DNA from: Rhodoferax sp. PAMC 29310
GTDB taxonomy: Bacteria; Pseudomonadota; Gammaproteobacteria; Burkholderiales; Burkholderiaceae_C
Length of the DNA stretch: 64,000 nucleotides
Assembly: GCF_017948265.1 (NCBI RefSeq)
Contig: NZ_CP072852.1
Span: forward strand, 3,410,001 to 3,474,000
Direction: 5' to 3'
The position numbers and the translations under genes are program-made. Below are positions 25,257 through 35,730 of this stretch, piece by piece. The notes beneath the pieces are model-generated. The model searched no databases, was not told the DNA's origin, and saw only the letters and a list, made by a program, of their open reading frames with translations. The first letter of the stretch is position 1. Each line of letters starts with the position of its first letter.

Positions 25257-25925
25257 TTAGCGACAGGTGCGCAGGGACTCTCCGCCCAGCAGGGGGCGAA
25301 TTTCACCAAGTCTGGCCCGCAGCACGTCGTCAACAGTGGGCAGGCGAAGAATCTCACCCCGCTCCTCGGTGCGTTCTTGCACCAATTTGGCCGACTTCAC
25401 GCCGCGTCCGGTCAGATCCTTGAGGCTGTCTTTGGCGGCTTCCTGAGTGTCGAAAGTGCCCAGGGACAGGCCCGGCTGCAGGGACGGCAAGGTCAAGGAC
25501 AGCGGAAACACCTTCACATTGAGAGCCAGCAGCTCAGCGCGTTTGCGGGCCTGAAATTCTGCGCTGGGAAATTTCCCCATGTAAATGATCCAGCGTTCAG
25601 GCGTGATCACCGGCTCCAGGACCCACGACCCGGTTGGCCAGGAGCTGGTCTGCAGCGAGTCGCGCAACTGGGCGCTGACGGTTGCATTCAACAAACCGGT
25701 TTGCAGGCACTCAGTGGGTTTGGGGGCGGGGCGCGCAGCCAGCTCGGCTTGACGGGCCTCTTGGGGTGAAATCAGTCGAATCAGGTCGGGTTTGATTTGC
25801 TGCGTCATGCGGTGCGGCTCCGTCTGCTGCATGGGGCCGTAGCCCAATTCGAGCAACAGTCCTTCGGACCACGCGAAGTAGGCGCCGTTGAGCAAGATCA
25901 GTATCAGAACAATGAATCGCAGCAT
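25257..25925 (-). CDS. membrane-anchored SPOR-like domain protein
   Basis: Protein of 222 residues with one N-terminal membrane helix (residues 3-19) and a C-terminal half resembling a SPOR domain: WIIYMGKFPSAEFQARKRAEL, then LSLGTFDTQEAAKDSLKDL. SPOR domains bind denuded peptidoglycan glycan strands at the septum. A Pro-rich linker (ARPAPKPTE) separates the two. It lies 24 bases downstream of birA on the same strand and is probably co-transcribed, an association common in this family. Confidence 0.75.
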   Translation of the reverse strand: MLRFIVLILILLNGAYFAWSEGLLLELGYGPMQQTEPHRMTQQIKPDLIRLISPQEARQAELAARPAPKPTECLQTGLLNATVSAQLRDSLQTSSWPTGSWVLEPVITPERWIIYMGKFPSAEFQARKRAELLALNVKVFPLSLTLPSLQPGLSLGTFDTQEAAKDSLKDLTGRGVKSAKLVQERTEERGEILRLPTVDDVLRARLGEIRPLLGGESLRTCR

Positions 25926-25949
25926 GGGTAAATGGGGTTCCGTTCCCGC

Positions 25950-26744
25950 TTAAAAGTGCTCGTAGGGCGGTGGGCTCAGGGGCCGCACGCTGACCTCAGA
26001 ACTGGTGACTTTCTGCAAGCCTTGGGGGGTGTCTACCTGCAGTGCGCCCTGGCTGTCCACCCCGTGTGCCATGCCAGTCATGCCATCGCTCAAGGTCACG
26101 GCCAAGCCATCCAATGCGTCGCGCGCGTTGAATCGGGTTTGAAACGGCGAGAAGCCGTGGTGTTCAAACTGCTGAATCGTGCGCACCAACGTAGGAATTA
26201 GCCGTAGCAGCGCCTGTGGGGCGGTCAGCCCTGGCAGCACCTCGCCCAGCCACGCAGGAGGGGTTGATAGCCCGCTGGCGTCCCGCGGTAGCAGATTGAT
26301 CCCAATGCCAATCACGGCATAACGCTGATCACCCAGGCTCGCCGTTTCGATCAATATGCCTGCCAGCTTGCGGTCGCGCAGCCACACATCGTTGGGCCAT
26401 TTGAGCCGCAAATCAGCATGCAGGCTTTCCACCACGCTCAAACCCACCGCCAGGGAGAGTCCCGACCAGTCTTGGGGCGCCAAGGGCAGGCCAAGCGAAA
26501 AGGTGAGGGATTGGGCGCTCGCCGCGCCTTCGTCGCTGTGCCAGTCGCGTCCCAGTCGGCCACGACCCGCCGTTTGCTGCTCGGCCACCAGCAAGATCGG
26601 CTCCAGCTGGCCAGTGCGGGCACGGCGCATCAACTCGGTATTGGTGGAATCAATCTGGGGCAACACCTCCACGGTAAAACCAGGCAGTTGGGGGGCCACA
26701 GACTCCCAAATTGCTTCTGCCGGCCATTGAATGGGGTGCGTCAT
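25950..26744 (-). CDS. birA: biotin-[acetyl-CoA-carboxylase] ligase
   Basis: Protein of 264 residues. The catalytic motif GRGRLGRDW (residues 60-68) binds biotinyl-AMP, and LKWPNDVWLRDRKLAGILIE contains the catalytic Lys; the small C-terminal domain is present. The N-terminal DNA-binding helix-turn-helix of E. coli BirA is absent, so this is a monofunctional class-I ligase that attaches biotin to carboxyl carrier protein but does not act as a repressor. It sits between the SET-domain gene and the SPOR gene. Confidence 0.92.
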   Translation of the reverse strand: MTHPIQWPAEAIWESVAPQLPGFTVEVLPQIDSTNTELMRRARTGQLEPILLVAEQQTAGRGRLGRDWHSDEGAASAQSLTFSLGLPLAPQDWSGLSLAVGLSVVESLHADLRLKWPNDVWLRDRKLAGILIETASLGDQRYAVIGIGINLLPRDASGLSTPPAWLGEVLPGLTAPQALLRLIPTLVRTIQQFEHHGFSPFQTRFNARDALDGLAVTLSDGMTGMAHGVDSQGALQVDTPQGLQKVTSSEVSVRPLSPPPYEHF

Positions 26745-26753
26745 GGCGGGCTT

Positions 26754-27218
26754 TCAGCGGCGGCCGCGCTTGGGGGCCAATAGGGTGCCGCGGCAGTCAG
26801 GGGCGCCGCACCAGCAGGGGTACTGCGCTTTGAGCTTGGCGGTGTAGCGCTCGTCAATCATCAGGCCGTAATCGTAGTTCAGCTCTTCACCGGCCGGGAT
26901 GTTGCGCAGGGCTTTGATGAAGACGCGGCCATCCTCTTCTTCGGCTTCACAGTTTGGGTCGCAGGCGTGGTTGATCCAGCGCGAGGAGTTGCCGCCATAC
27001 AAGGCGTCTATGACGCGCTCCTCGTCGACGTGGAAGTAAAACGTGTGGTTAGGGTTGGTCGGGTCGTGCGGGTGGCGGCTTTGCGCCTCTGGCCAGCTGA
27101 TGACTTCCCCCACATATTCAATCAGGGTCTCCCCCTCGGCAATGTTAACCAGCGCAAACATGCCTTTGCCATGAACGCCGGAACGGCGAGTTTGAATGCG
27201 GCGGGCGGGAGTCGTCAT
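26754..27218 (-). CDS. SET-domain protein methyltransferase
   Basis: Protein of 154 residues, almost only a SET domain: RRSGVHGKGMFAL (residues 11-23) and EYVGEVISW at the start, RWINHACDPNCEAE near 81-94 (pseudoknot, SAM site), GEELNYDYG with the conserved Tyr, and a post-SET-like CWCGAPDCRG. SET enzymes methylate lysines; in bacteria the known targets are few, such as histone-like proteins in chlamydiae. ATG 27218 is chosen because the upstream extension is low-complexity. It ends 9 bases before birA and is divergent from a topoisomerase III gene whose product has a lysine-rich tail. Confidence 0.88.
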   Translation of the reverse strand: MTTPARRIQTRRSGVHGKGMFALVNIAEGETLIEYVGEVISWPEAQSRHPHDPTNPNHTFYFHVDEERVIDALYGGNSSRWINHACDPNCEAEEEDGRVFIKALRNIPAGEELNYDYGLMIDERYTAKLKAQYPCWCGAPDCRGTLLAPKRGRR

Positions 27219-27262
27219 GGTTTTGGGGGACCCGGCAAAAATTTGGTATCGTGAACTCGTAT

Positions 27263-27308
27263 GAGCGTGCGTGTGTGCGCTCACCTGTGTGTGCGAGCGT
27301 GTGTGCGC
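27263..27308. other. alternating GT/GC tract in the SET/topB intergenic region
   Basis: Three runs of strictly alternating purine and pyrimidine occur: GCGTGCGTGTGTGCGC (27265-27280), TGTGTGTGCG (27286-27295) and GCGTGTGTGCGC (27297-27308). GAGCG...GTGTGTGCGC is repeated directly. Such tracts can adopt Z-DNA under negative supercoiling. It lies between the divergent start codons at 27218 and 27334. Confidence 0.6.
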
Positions 27309-27333
27309 CCGCGAGAAAAGGGATTGTAGTCAG

Positions 27334-30261
27334 ATGAAAACATTGGTAATTGCCGAGAAGCCGTCCGTGGCACAAGACATCGTGCGGGCACTCACGCCCG
27401 TGGCGGGCAAGTTCGAGAAATTTGACGAGCATTTCGAGAATGACAAATACGTGGTGACGAGTGCGGTCGGCCACCTGGTGGAGATCCAGGCGCCTGAGGA
27501 GTTTGACGTCAAACGGGGCAAGTGGAGCTTTGCCAACCTGCCGGTGATTCCGCCGCACTTCGACCTGAAGCCGATGGACAAGACCAAGACGCGGCTTAAC
27601 GCCATCGTCAAGCAAGCCAAGCGCAAAGACGTGGATGCTTTCATCAACGCCTGTGACGCGGGCCGCGAAGGGGAGTTGATCTTTCGCCTGATCCAGCAGT
27701 ACAGCAAGGTCAAGCTGCCGGTTCAGCGGCTGTGGCTGCAGTCCATGACGCCGCAAGCCATTCGTGACGGCTTTGACGCCCTGCGCAGCGACGCGCAAAT
27801 GCTGCCGCTGGCCGACGCCGCCCGCTGCCGCAGTGAGGCCGACTGGTTGGTCGGCATCAATGGCACGCGCGCCATGACGGCGTTCAACTCCCGCGATGGT
27901 GGTTTCTTTCTCACCACGGTGGGCCGGGTACAGACCCCGACGCTGTCCGTGGTGGTGGAGCGCGAAGAGAAAATCCGCAAGTTCGTCAGCCGCGACTACT
28001 TTGAAGTGCACGCCACCTTTGGCGCCGAAGCCGGTGAATACAACGCCAAGTGGTTTGACCCCGCCTGGAAAAAAGCCGCTGCCAATGCCGCTGCCGGTAA
28101 CACCGCGGAGCCAGACGCCGAGTTGAGGGCAGATCGCCTGTGGCAACAGCATGAGGCCCAAGCCATTGCCAACGCCGTGCGTGGCCAAAAAGCCAGCGTC
28201 ACCGAAGAGAGCAAGCCCACCACCCAGACCTCGCCCCAGCTGTTCGACTTGACCAGCTTGCAGCGCGAAGCCAACGGCAAGTTTGGCTTCTCGGCCAAGA
28301 CCACGCTGTCGATTGCCCAAAGCCTGTATGAGCGCCACAAGGCTTTGACCTACCCACGAACCGACTCGCGCGCCTTGCCCGAAGACTATGTGCCGGTGGT
28401 TAAAGACACGTTCAAGATGCTGGCCGACAGCGGCATGAAGCACCTGGCCCCCCACGCCTTGACCGCCTTAAACGGCAACTACGTCAAGCCGAACAAGCGC
28501 ATCTTTGACAACAGCAAGGTGAGCGATCACTTTGCCATCATCCCCACGCTGCAGGCGCCTAGCGGCTTGTCCGAGGCGGAACAAAAGGTGTACGACCTGG
28601 TGGTGCGCCGTTTCATGGCCGTGTTCTTTCCCAGCGCCGAATACCAGATCACCACTCGCATCTCCAAGGTACAGCAGCATCACTTCAAAACCGAAGGCAA
28701 AGTGCTGGTGCGCCCTGGCTGGTTGGCCATTTACGGCAAAGAAGCTCAGGACGAGGTCAAGGAAGGCGACGAAAAGAATCCTGCCAACCTGGTGCCCGTG
28801 AAGCCCGGCGAGTTGGTCAACACCGTGGCAGTGGACCCCAAAGGCCTTAAAACCCGCCCTCCCGCGCGTTACTCGGAGGCGACCTTGCTAGGCGCCATGG
28901 AGAGCGCGGGCAAGACCGTGACGGACGAGGAGCTGCGCGATGCCATGAAAGAGAAGGGGCTGGGCACACCAGCGACCCGCTCCAGCATCATCGAGGGTTT
29001 GATTGCTGAGAAATACATGCTGCGCGAGGGTCGCGAGTTGATTCCAACAGCCAAGGCCTTTCAGCTGATGACGCTGTTGCGCGGCCTGGGCGTGGAAGAG
29101 CTCTCCAAAGCCGAGCTCACAGGCGAGTGGGAATACAAGCTGTCGCAAATGGAGCTGGGCCTGCTGAGCCGCGACACCTTCATGGCCGAAATCGCCGCCA
29201 TGACCGAGCGCATGGTCAAGAAGGCCAAGGAATACGACCGCGAGACCATTCCCGGTGACTACGCCACCCTGGCAGCCCCGTGTCCCACTTGCGGCGGCGT
29301 CATTCGTGAAAACTACCGTCGCTACACCTGCATGGGCAAGACTGGCCAGGAAGACGGCTGTGGCTTCTCCTTTGGCAAGTCACCCGCCGGGCGCACCTTT
29401 GAGGTGGCCGAAGTGGAGCAGTTCCTGCGCGATGGCAAGATTGGCCCCTTGGACGGCTTCCGCTCCAAGGCGGGATGGCCTTTCACGGCCGAGATGATTA
29501 TCAAGCTGGACGAAGAGACCAAGATTTACAAGCTGGAGTTTGACTTTGGCGATGACAAGAAGGCCGAAGAGTCGGGCGAGTTGATTGATTTCACCGGAAA
29601 AGAGACCTTGGGCGCCTGCCCTAAATGCGGCAGCGCCGTGTTCGAGCATGGCAAGAACTACGTCTGTGAAAAAGCCGTGCCCACTTTGGCGCAGCCGACC
29701 CCGAGTTGTGACTTCAAGAGCGGCCAGATCATCCTGCAGCAACCCGTTGAGCGCGAGCAAATGAGCAAGTTGCTGGCCACCGGCAAGACCGACATGCTGG
29801 AGAAGTTTGTCTCCATGCGCACCCGCCGGGGCTTCAAAGCCATGCTGGCGTGGGACGCCGAAGCCGGCAAGGTGAATTTTGAGTTCGCACCCAGCAAGTT
29901 CCCGCCGCGCAAGACCGCAGCCGGTAAACCCGCTGCCGCCAGGAAAACAGCGGCCAAAACCACCAAAGCGCCTGCCAAGAAGACCGCTGCCGCCAAGGTC
30001 GCCAAGCCCAAAGCGCCACGCAAAACCACTGCCGCCAGTGGCAAGCAGCCCAGTGCCGAATTGGCCGCCGTGATTGGCAGCGAAGCCGTGGCGCGGCCTC
30101 AGGTCATCAAAAAGTTGTGGGATTACATTAAGGCCAACAACCTGCAAGACGCCGCCAACAAGCGCGCCATCAACGCGGATGACAAGTTGTTGCCGGTTTT
30201 TGGCAAGCCGCAAATCACCATGTTTGAGTTGACGGGCATTGTCGGCAAGCACCTGAGCTGA
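27334..30261 (+). CDS. topB: DNA topoisomerase III with histone-like tail and SWIB domain
   Basis: Protein of 975 residues. The Toprim domain starts at MKTLVIAEKPSVAQDI with NACDAGREGELIF; the catalytic Tyr340 is in TYPRTDSR. GTPATRSSIIEGL follows, then zinc-finger-like CPTCGGVI...CMGK and CPKCGSAV...C segments. Residues about 865-905 form a Lys/Ala/Pro/Arg tail resembling histone H1, including KAPRK at 893-897 as in histone H3 residues 14-18. The last 70 residues (LAAVIGSEAVARPQVIKKLW ... LTGIVGKHLS) are a SWIB domain. TopB relaxes and decatenates DNA; E. coli TopB (about 650 residues) lacks the tail and SWIB. ATG 27334 opens the conserved N-terminus. Confidence 0.93.
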   Translation: MKTLVIAEKPSVAQDIVRALTPVAGKFEKFDEHFENDKYVVTSAVGHLVEIQAPEEFDVKRGKWSFANLPVIPPHFDLKPMDKTKTRLNAIVKQAKRKDVDAFINACDAGREGELIFRLIQQYSKVKLPVQRLWLQSMTPQAIRDGFDALRSDAQMLPLADAARCRSEADWLVGINGTRAMTAFNSRDGGFFLTTVGRVQTPTLSVVVEREEKIRKFVSRDYFEVHATFGAEAGEYNAKWFDPAWKKAAANAAAGNTAEPDAELRADRLWQQHEAQAIANAVRGQKASVTEESKPTTQTSPQLFDLTSLQREANGKFGFSAKTTLSIAQSLYERHKALTYPRTDSRALPEDYVPVVKDTFKMLADSGMKHLAPHALTALNGNYVKPNKRIFDNSKVSDHFAIIPTLQAPSGLSEAEQKVYDLVVRRFMAVFFPSAEYQITTRISKVQQHHFKTEGKVLVRPGWLAIYGKEAQDEVKEGDEKNPANLVPVKPGELVNTVAVDPKGLKTRPPARYSEATLLGAMESAGKTVTDEELRDAMKEKGLGTPATRSSIIEGLIAEKYMLREGRELIPTAKAFQLMTLLRGLGVEELSKAELTGEWEYKLSQMELGLLSRDTFMAEIAAMTERMVKKAKEYDRETIPGDYATLAAPCPTCGGVIRENYRRYTCMGKTGQEDGCGFSFGKSPAGRTFEVAEVEQFLRDGKIGPLDGFRSKAGWPFTAEMIIKLDEETKIYKLEFDFGDDKKAEESGELIDFTGKETLGACPKCGSAVFEHGKNYVCEKAVPTLAQPTPSCDFKSGQIILQQPVEREQMSKLLATGKTDMLEKFVSMRTRRGFKAMLAWDAEAGKVNFEFAPSKFPPRKTAAGKPAAARKTAAKTTKAPAKKTAAAKVAKPKAPRKTTAASGKQPSAELAAVIGSEAVARPQVIKKLWDYIKANNLQDAANKRAINADDKLLPVFGKPQITMFELTGIVGKHLS

Positions 30262-30278
30262 GGTTGAGTTTTGTATAA

Positions 30279-30333
30279 GAAAATGACCTCCAGCCCTCTA
30301 TTTACCTGCGCAAGTAGCTATGGTTTGAGTAGC
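30279..30333 (-). repeat. mini-repeat after topB
   Basis: Read on the minus strand: GCTACTCAAACCATAGCTAC, TTGCGC, then AGGGCTGGAGGTCATTTTC. It is an inverted-orientation copy of the element at 20582, placed just after the topB stop. Confidence 0.7.
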
Positions 30334-30386
30334 GTTTGTGACTGGCGCGCAGGCCGCTCAGCCTGAGGGCCGACAAGGTTCCCATC

Positions 30387-31202
30387 ATGGTGACGCTTCG
30401 CAACGCGGTCTCACTGATTGCCATGGCGGCGGTGGTGTTGGGCGCCTGGTTGGCGCCACTCGATGCGCCGGCCACCGCCCAGGTGGAGGCGGGCTTGAAG
30501 CGCGCCCTGATCAGCTTTGCGGCTGCCCGAGCACTCAATGGCGTGATATCGGTGGCGCAAGGTACGGAGGTCTCTTTGCAGCCACTGGGCGTGGGCGTCA
30601 CACTGGCGCCGGGCCAGTTGCTGGACCCCATCAATGACTTGGTCGAACAGTTCTCCAACCTGATGCTGATGGCCAGTGTGGCCTTTGGCGTGCAAAAAGT
30701 GCTGATCGCCATTGGCGGCTACTGGGTGATTTCGCTGTGGGTGAGTGGCGCCGCCTTGGGCTGGACCTTGTGGCGCATGCGCCTAACCCGGGTTCCGCCG
30801 TGGTTGACCTGCCTGCTGGTGGCGGGGCTGATGCTGCGTTTTGCGATTCCCGTGGCCACGCTGGGCAGCGACATGCTTTGGCAAAAGTTTCTGGCCAGTG
30901 ACTACGAGGCCAGTCAGCAGGTGATTCAAACCGCCACGGGCCAGGTGGCCGAGCTGAATCCGCCAGAGGTCAAGGCGGTCAACGAGCCCGGTTGGATCGA
31001 GCGGATGAAGGGCTGGGTGTCGACCAACGGCGACGTGAAACTGAGTTTTGAGCGCCTGAAGCAGGCGGCAGAGCAAGCGGTTGATCACATGATCAAACTC
31101 ATCGTGATCTTTACCCTGCAAACGATGGTGATTCCGCTGGGCCTGATGTGGGGCCTGTTGGCCCTGGCCAAGGCGGCATTGAGGCCGCCTTTTCGCCCTT
31201 AA
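30387..31202 (+). CDS. conserved membrane protein of unknown function
   Basis: Protein of 271 residues. An N-terminal hydrophobic segment (about 7-25) may be a signal peptide or helix. Two or three membrane helices follow in the middle (about 92-130 and 138-160) and one near the C-terminus (LIVIFTLQTMVIPLGLMWGL). The part between the last helices (about 165-230) is polar and charged and probably faces the periplasm. I recognise no family. It follows topB after 125 bp that hold a mini-repeat, so it may have its own promoter. A terminator hairpin overlaps its last codons. Confidence 0.7.
   Translation: MVTLRNAVSLIAMAAVVLGAWLAPLDAPATAQVEAGLKRALISFAAARALNGVISVAQGTEVSLQPLGVGVTLAPGQLLDPINDLVEQFSNLMLMASVAFGVQKVLIAIGGYWVISLWVSGAALGWTLWRMRLTRVPPWLTCLLVAGLMLRFAIPVATLGSDMLWQKFLASDYEASQQVIQTATGQVAELNPPEVKAVNEPGWIERMKGWVSTNGDVKLSFERLKQAAEQAVDHMIKLIVIFTLQTMVIPLGLMWGLLALAKAALRPPFRP
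31170..31193 (+). terminator. terminator overlapping the 3' end of the membrane gene
   Basis: AAGGCGGC and GCCGCCTT form an 8-bp stem with a 6-nt loop followed by a T-run, inside the last codons of the gene. A second hairpin ATCGGGGG...CCCCCGAT follows the stop. Confidence 0.65.
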
Positions 31203-31229
31203 TCGGGGGCTGCTCCCCCGATCAGGTCG

Positions 31230-31790
31230 TTACTTCCAGCGGATGGGCTCGATGTCCACCGTGGTGTTGCCGTCGCTCAGCATCAAAGCGCCCTCCTGAA
31301 TCGTCGCCTGCAGCTGCATGCTGCGTTGCGCCAGAGGAATCAGGGCTTGTGAGGCCAGCGTGGGCACGCGAAACACACTCAGGTTCTTTGGGCGCGACAG
31401 CTTGTTTTCCATGGTGCGCCACCAGACTTCGGCTGCATGGTTAAAGCAGTACAGGACCACCTCGTCGGCCTTGCCGCAGGCTTTGAGCAGCGGTTTGTCT
31501 TCGGGTTGACCGACTTCCATCCAGAGCCGGGTCTGGCCGGTGAAGTCGCGCAGCCAGACATCGGGTTCATCCGGATCCGACAGGCCAGCACCAAACGCCA
31601 ATGTCCCGTCCCCGTTGCACACTGATTGCAGCTTGTAGGCCTGCAAGGCCAAAGCGCACAGGCGAACCATCATGCGTTCGTCGGTTTCACTCGGGTGGCG
31701 GGCCAGCGTGAGCGCATGGTCGGCGTAATAGGCGTGGTCAATGTCTGCAATTTGCAGACTGGCCTTGAAGATGGTGGCTTTGATCGCCAT
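31230..31790 (-). CDS. yaeQ: YaeQ family protein
   Basis: Protein of 186 residues, the normal length. MAIKATIFKASLQIADIDHAYYADH at the N-terminus, HPSETDERMMVRLCALALQA and GLSDPDEPDVWL are typical YaeQ signatures; the fold is PD-(D/E)XK nuclease-like. The biochemical role is not established. It follows purB by one base and is probably co-transcribed. Confidence 0.92.
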   Translation of the reverse strand: MAIKATIFKASLQIADIDHAYYADHALTLARHPSETDERMMVRLCALALQAYKLQSVCNGDGTLAFGAGLSDPDEPDVWLRDFTGQTRLWMEVGQPEDKPLLKACGKADEVVLYCFNHAAEVWWRTMENKLSRPKNLSVFRVPTLASQALIPLAQRSMQLQATIQEGALMLSDGNTTVDIEPIRWK

Positions 31791-31791
31791 C

Positions 31792-33882
<2,091 letters not shown>

Positions 33883-33899
33883 ACGAGGGCTTTGCGCCC

Positions 33900-35132
33900 T
33901 TACCAGGGACGATCTGAGGCGTCAGGTTTGCTCAGCACCAGCAATCGCTCCAAGTTGAGCCCTACCTTGACCTCCCGATGGGCCACACTGGCCACAATGC
34001 GGTAGTCGGGTTGCTGGGTGTCACGCACCATCATTTCCCCGGTAGGCATCCCCTCTTTGTTGATCAATACTGCGACCCGAGGGGTGGTGGTGTTGGCACC
34101 GCGCTTGATCACGACGGCCAATTCATTGTTGTTGAGTCGGACAAATGAGCCCGGCGAGTAGATGCCAACAGTTTTGATAAGTGCTGCGCCTGCCTCGTCT
34201 ATCTGACGCGATTCATCGAAATAGCAAGCCTTCATGGCCGCCGTTGAGGTGGCAGGTACCCTTCCGGCGCGGGGGGCCAGGCAGGCAGCGAACACATCGG
34301 CGCGTTGAATCAGGCGGGCAATACGCTGTCCTTGGGTGCGGGAGGCCAAGGGGCCGGTGACCTTGCTGTGATGATCCAACACGGCTTCCAGCCACACCTG
34401 GTCCGTCACGCCAAACTGTTCCAGCAGCACAACCGAGCGAATGGCATGCTGACCGACTTGGCGCTTTTGCTCGACGCCGAGTTGCTCTTTCTGCTGCGCC
34501 AGTCTGTCCTGCAACTCGGTCATGCCCAGGTTCATGGTCAAGGCCGCCTTGCATAGCGTCGGCTCAATGGAGGCCGGCCATTTCAGGACCTCACGGGCGG
34601 CAACGCTGCACATGACGGCCACTAGCAGCGCGTGGGTGGCGCTGTACATCTTGACTTCACTGCTGGAGAGGTGAATCAGTGCCAGTAGTGCGCCGTCCGG
34701 GTTGACTCGGGTCTGGTAGCTGAGCTGTGCCTGCAACTTCTCCAGGCGAGGCAGAAAGGTGGCCGGATTCTTGTCGCGCAGCATGGCATGGGCTTGCGAC
34801 TGCAAATCCAGCCAGTCGGCCTCGTTGTTATCGGTCACATCCCGGGCGGCGGCCATCTCAAAACTGGAGAACTGGCTGTCGGCAATTTGCCCCAGCGGAA
34901 TGTCGTCCCGCACCAAGTCGTGCAATTTGTTCATATAGGCCCGCCGATGTACCTCGGACTCGGCGGTGTCGATGTAAATGGTTCGCGGCTGGCCTGTCGC
35001 GCTTGCCAGTTCATCGCGACTGACTAGAACAAACCCCTTTTGAGCCAGCAACACACCTTCCCTGTCCCACAGTGAGTAGGGCAGAGGTTGGCCTATGGAC
35101 AGTGCGTCAACGCTGATGGGGGTGAGTTTCAT
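33900..35132 (-). CDS. degenerate HD-GYP-like protein
   Basis: Protein of 410 residues. An N-terminal segment (about 1-60) precedes a long helical region resembling an HD-GYP c-di-GMP phosphodiesterase domain: ATHALLVAVMCSVAAREVLKW, CKAALTMNLGMTELQDRL and AVLDHHSKVTG. The expected HDIGK motif is replaced by TMNLGM, and the HHE..DGSGYP loop is reduced to DHHSKVTG. Metal binding and hydrolysis are therefore doubtful. The C-terminal part ends in SFVRLNNNELAVVIKRGANT, typical after HD-GYP. It may be a c-di-GMP-related scaffold or receptor. The rfaE2 gene is divergent. Confidence 0.65.
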   Translation of the reverse strand: MKLTPISVDALSIGQPLPYSLWDREGVLLAQKGFVLVSRDELASATGQPRTIYIDTAESEVHRRAYMNKLHDLVRDDIPLGQIADSQFSSFEMAAARDVTDNNEADWLDLQSQAHAMLRDKNPATFLPRLEKLQAQLSYQTRVNPDGALLALIHLSSSEVKMYSATHALLVAVMCSVAAREVLKWPASIEPTLCKAALTMNLGMTELQDRLAQQKEQLGVEQKRQVGQHAIRSVVLLEQFGVTDQVWLEAVLDHHSKVTGPLASRTQGQRIARLIQRADVFAACLAPRAGRVPATSTAAMKACYFDESRQIDEAGAALIKTVGIYSPGSFVRLNNNELAVVIKRGANTTTPRVAVLINKEGMPTGEMMVRDTQQPDYRIVASVAHREVKVGLNLERLLVLSKPDASDRPW

Positions 35133-35217
35133 GGGGATTCGAAATTATGCGCAGAGAGAGGCGAGCGTCGCAACACCCGAGGATAAATGATAGCGCCCAC
35201 CTGATAGCATCCTCGCC

Positions 35218-35730
35218 ATGACTGACTTACCCCCCATTTCTGCGTTTACGGACGTCAACGCCCTGTCCGACAAAATCTGCAGTCGTCAGAGTCTGATGGC
35301 TCGCGCCTCTCAGTTGCCCCGCCCAATAGTGTTCACCAATGGCGTGTTCGATGTCCTGCATCGGGGGCACGTGATGTATCTGGCGCAAGCCCGAGCCTTG
35401 GGGGGCAGTTTGGTGGTTGCCCTGAACACCGACGATTCGGCGCGTCGTTTGGGCAAAGGGCCTGACCGTCCCTTGAACAATGACGCAGATCGCGCATATG
35501 TCATGGCCGCCTTGGCCTCAACCAGCTTGGTGACTTGGTTTGATGAAGACACGCCATTGGAGTTGATCGAGGCGCTCAAGCCCGATATTTTGGTTAAAGG
35601 CGGTGACTACGATATGAGCAAGCTCGCTGAAACCCGGGTGGTGGAGTCCTATGGAGGGCGTGCCTTGGCCTTGCCATTTGTGGATGGTTATTCAACGACG
35701 GCATTGGTACATAAAATTCGCCAGGGTTAG
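35218..35730 (+). CDS. rfaE2: D-glycero-beta-D-manno-heptose 1-phosphate adenylyltransferase
   Basis: Protein of 170 residues, the stand-alone adenylyltransferase form (HldE C-terminal domain). It makes ADP-heptose precursor for the LPS inner core. Nucleotidyltransferase motifs: FTNGVFDVLHRGHVMYL with the HxGH signature, ALNTDDSARRLGKGPDRP, and DILVKGGDY near the C-terminus. ATG 35218 sits about 20 residues before the usual family start and is the only good choice. Confidence 0.92.
   Translation: MTDLPPISAFTDVNALSDKICSRQSLMARASQLPRPIVFTNGVFDVLHRGHVMYLAQARALGGSLVVALNTDDSARRLGKGPDRPLNNDADRAYVMAALASTSLVTWFDEDTPLELIEALKPDILVKGGDYDMSKLAETRVVESYGGRALALPFVDGYSTTALVHKIRQG

Noticed and set aside
27145..28455. 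Long open frame opposite topB (436 codons)
   Set aside because: It is antisense to the clearly conserved SET and topB coding regions and has no recognisable domain; an effect of high GC content.
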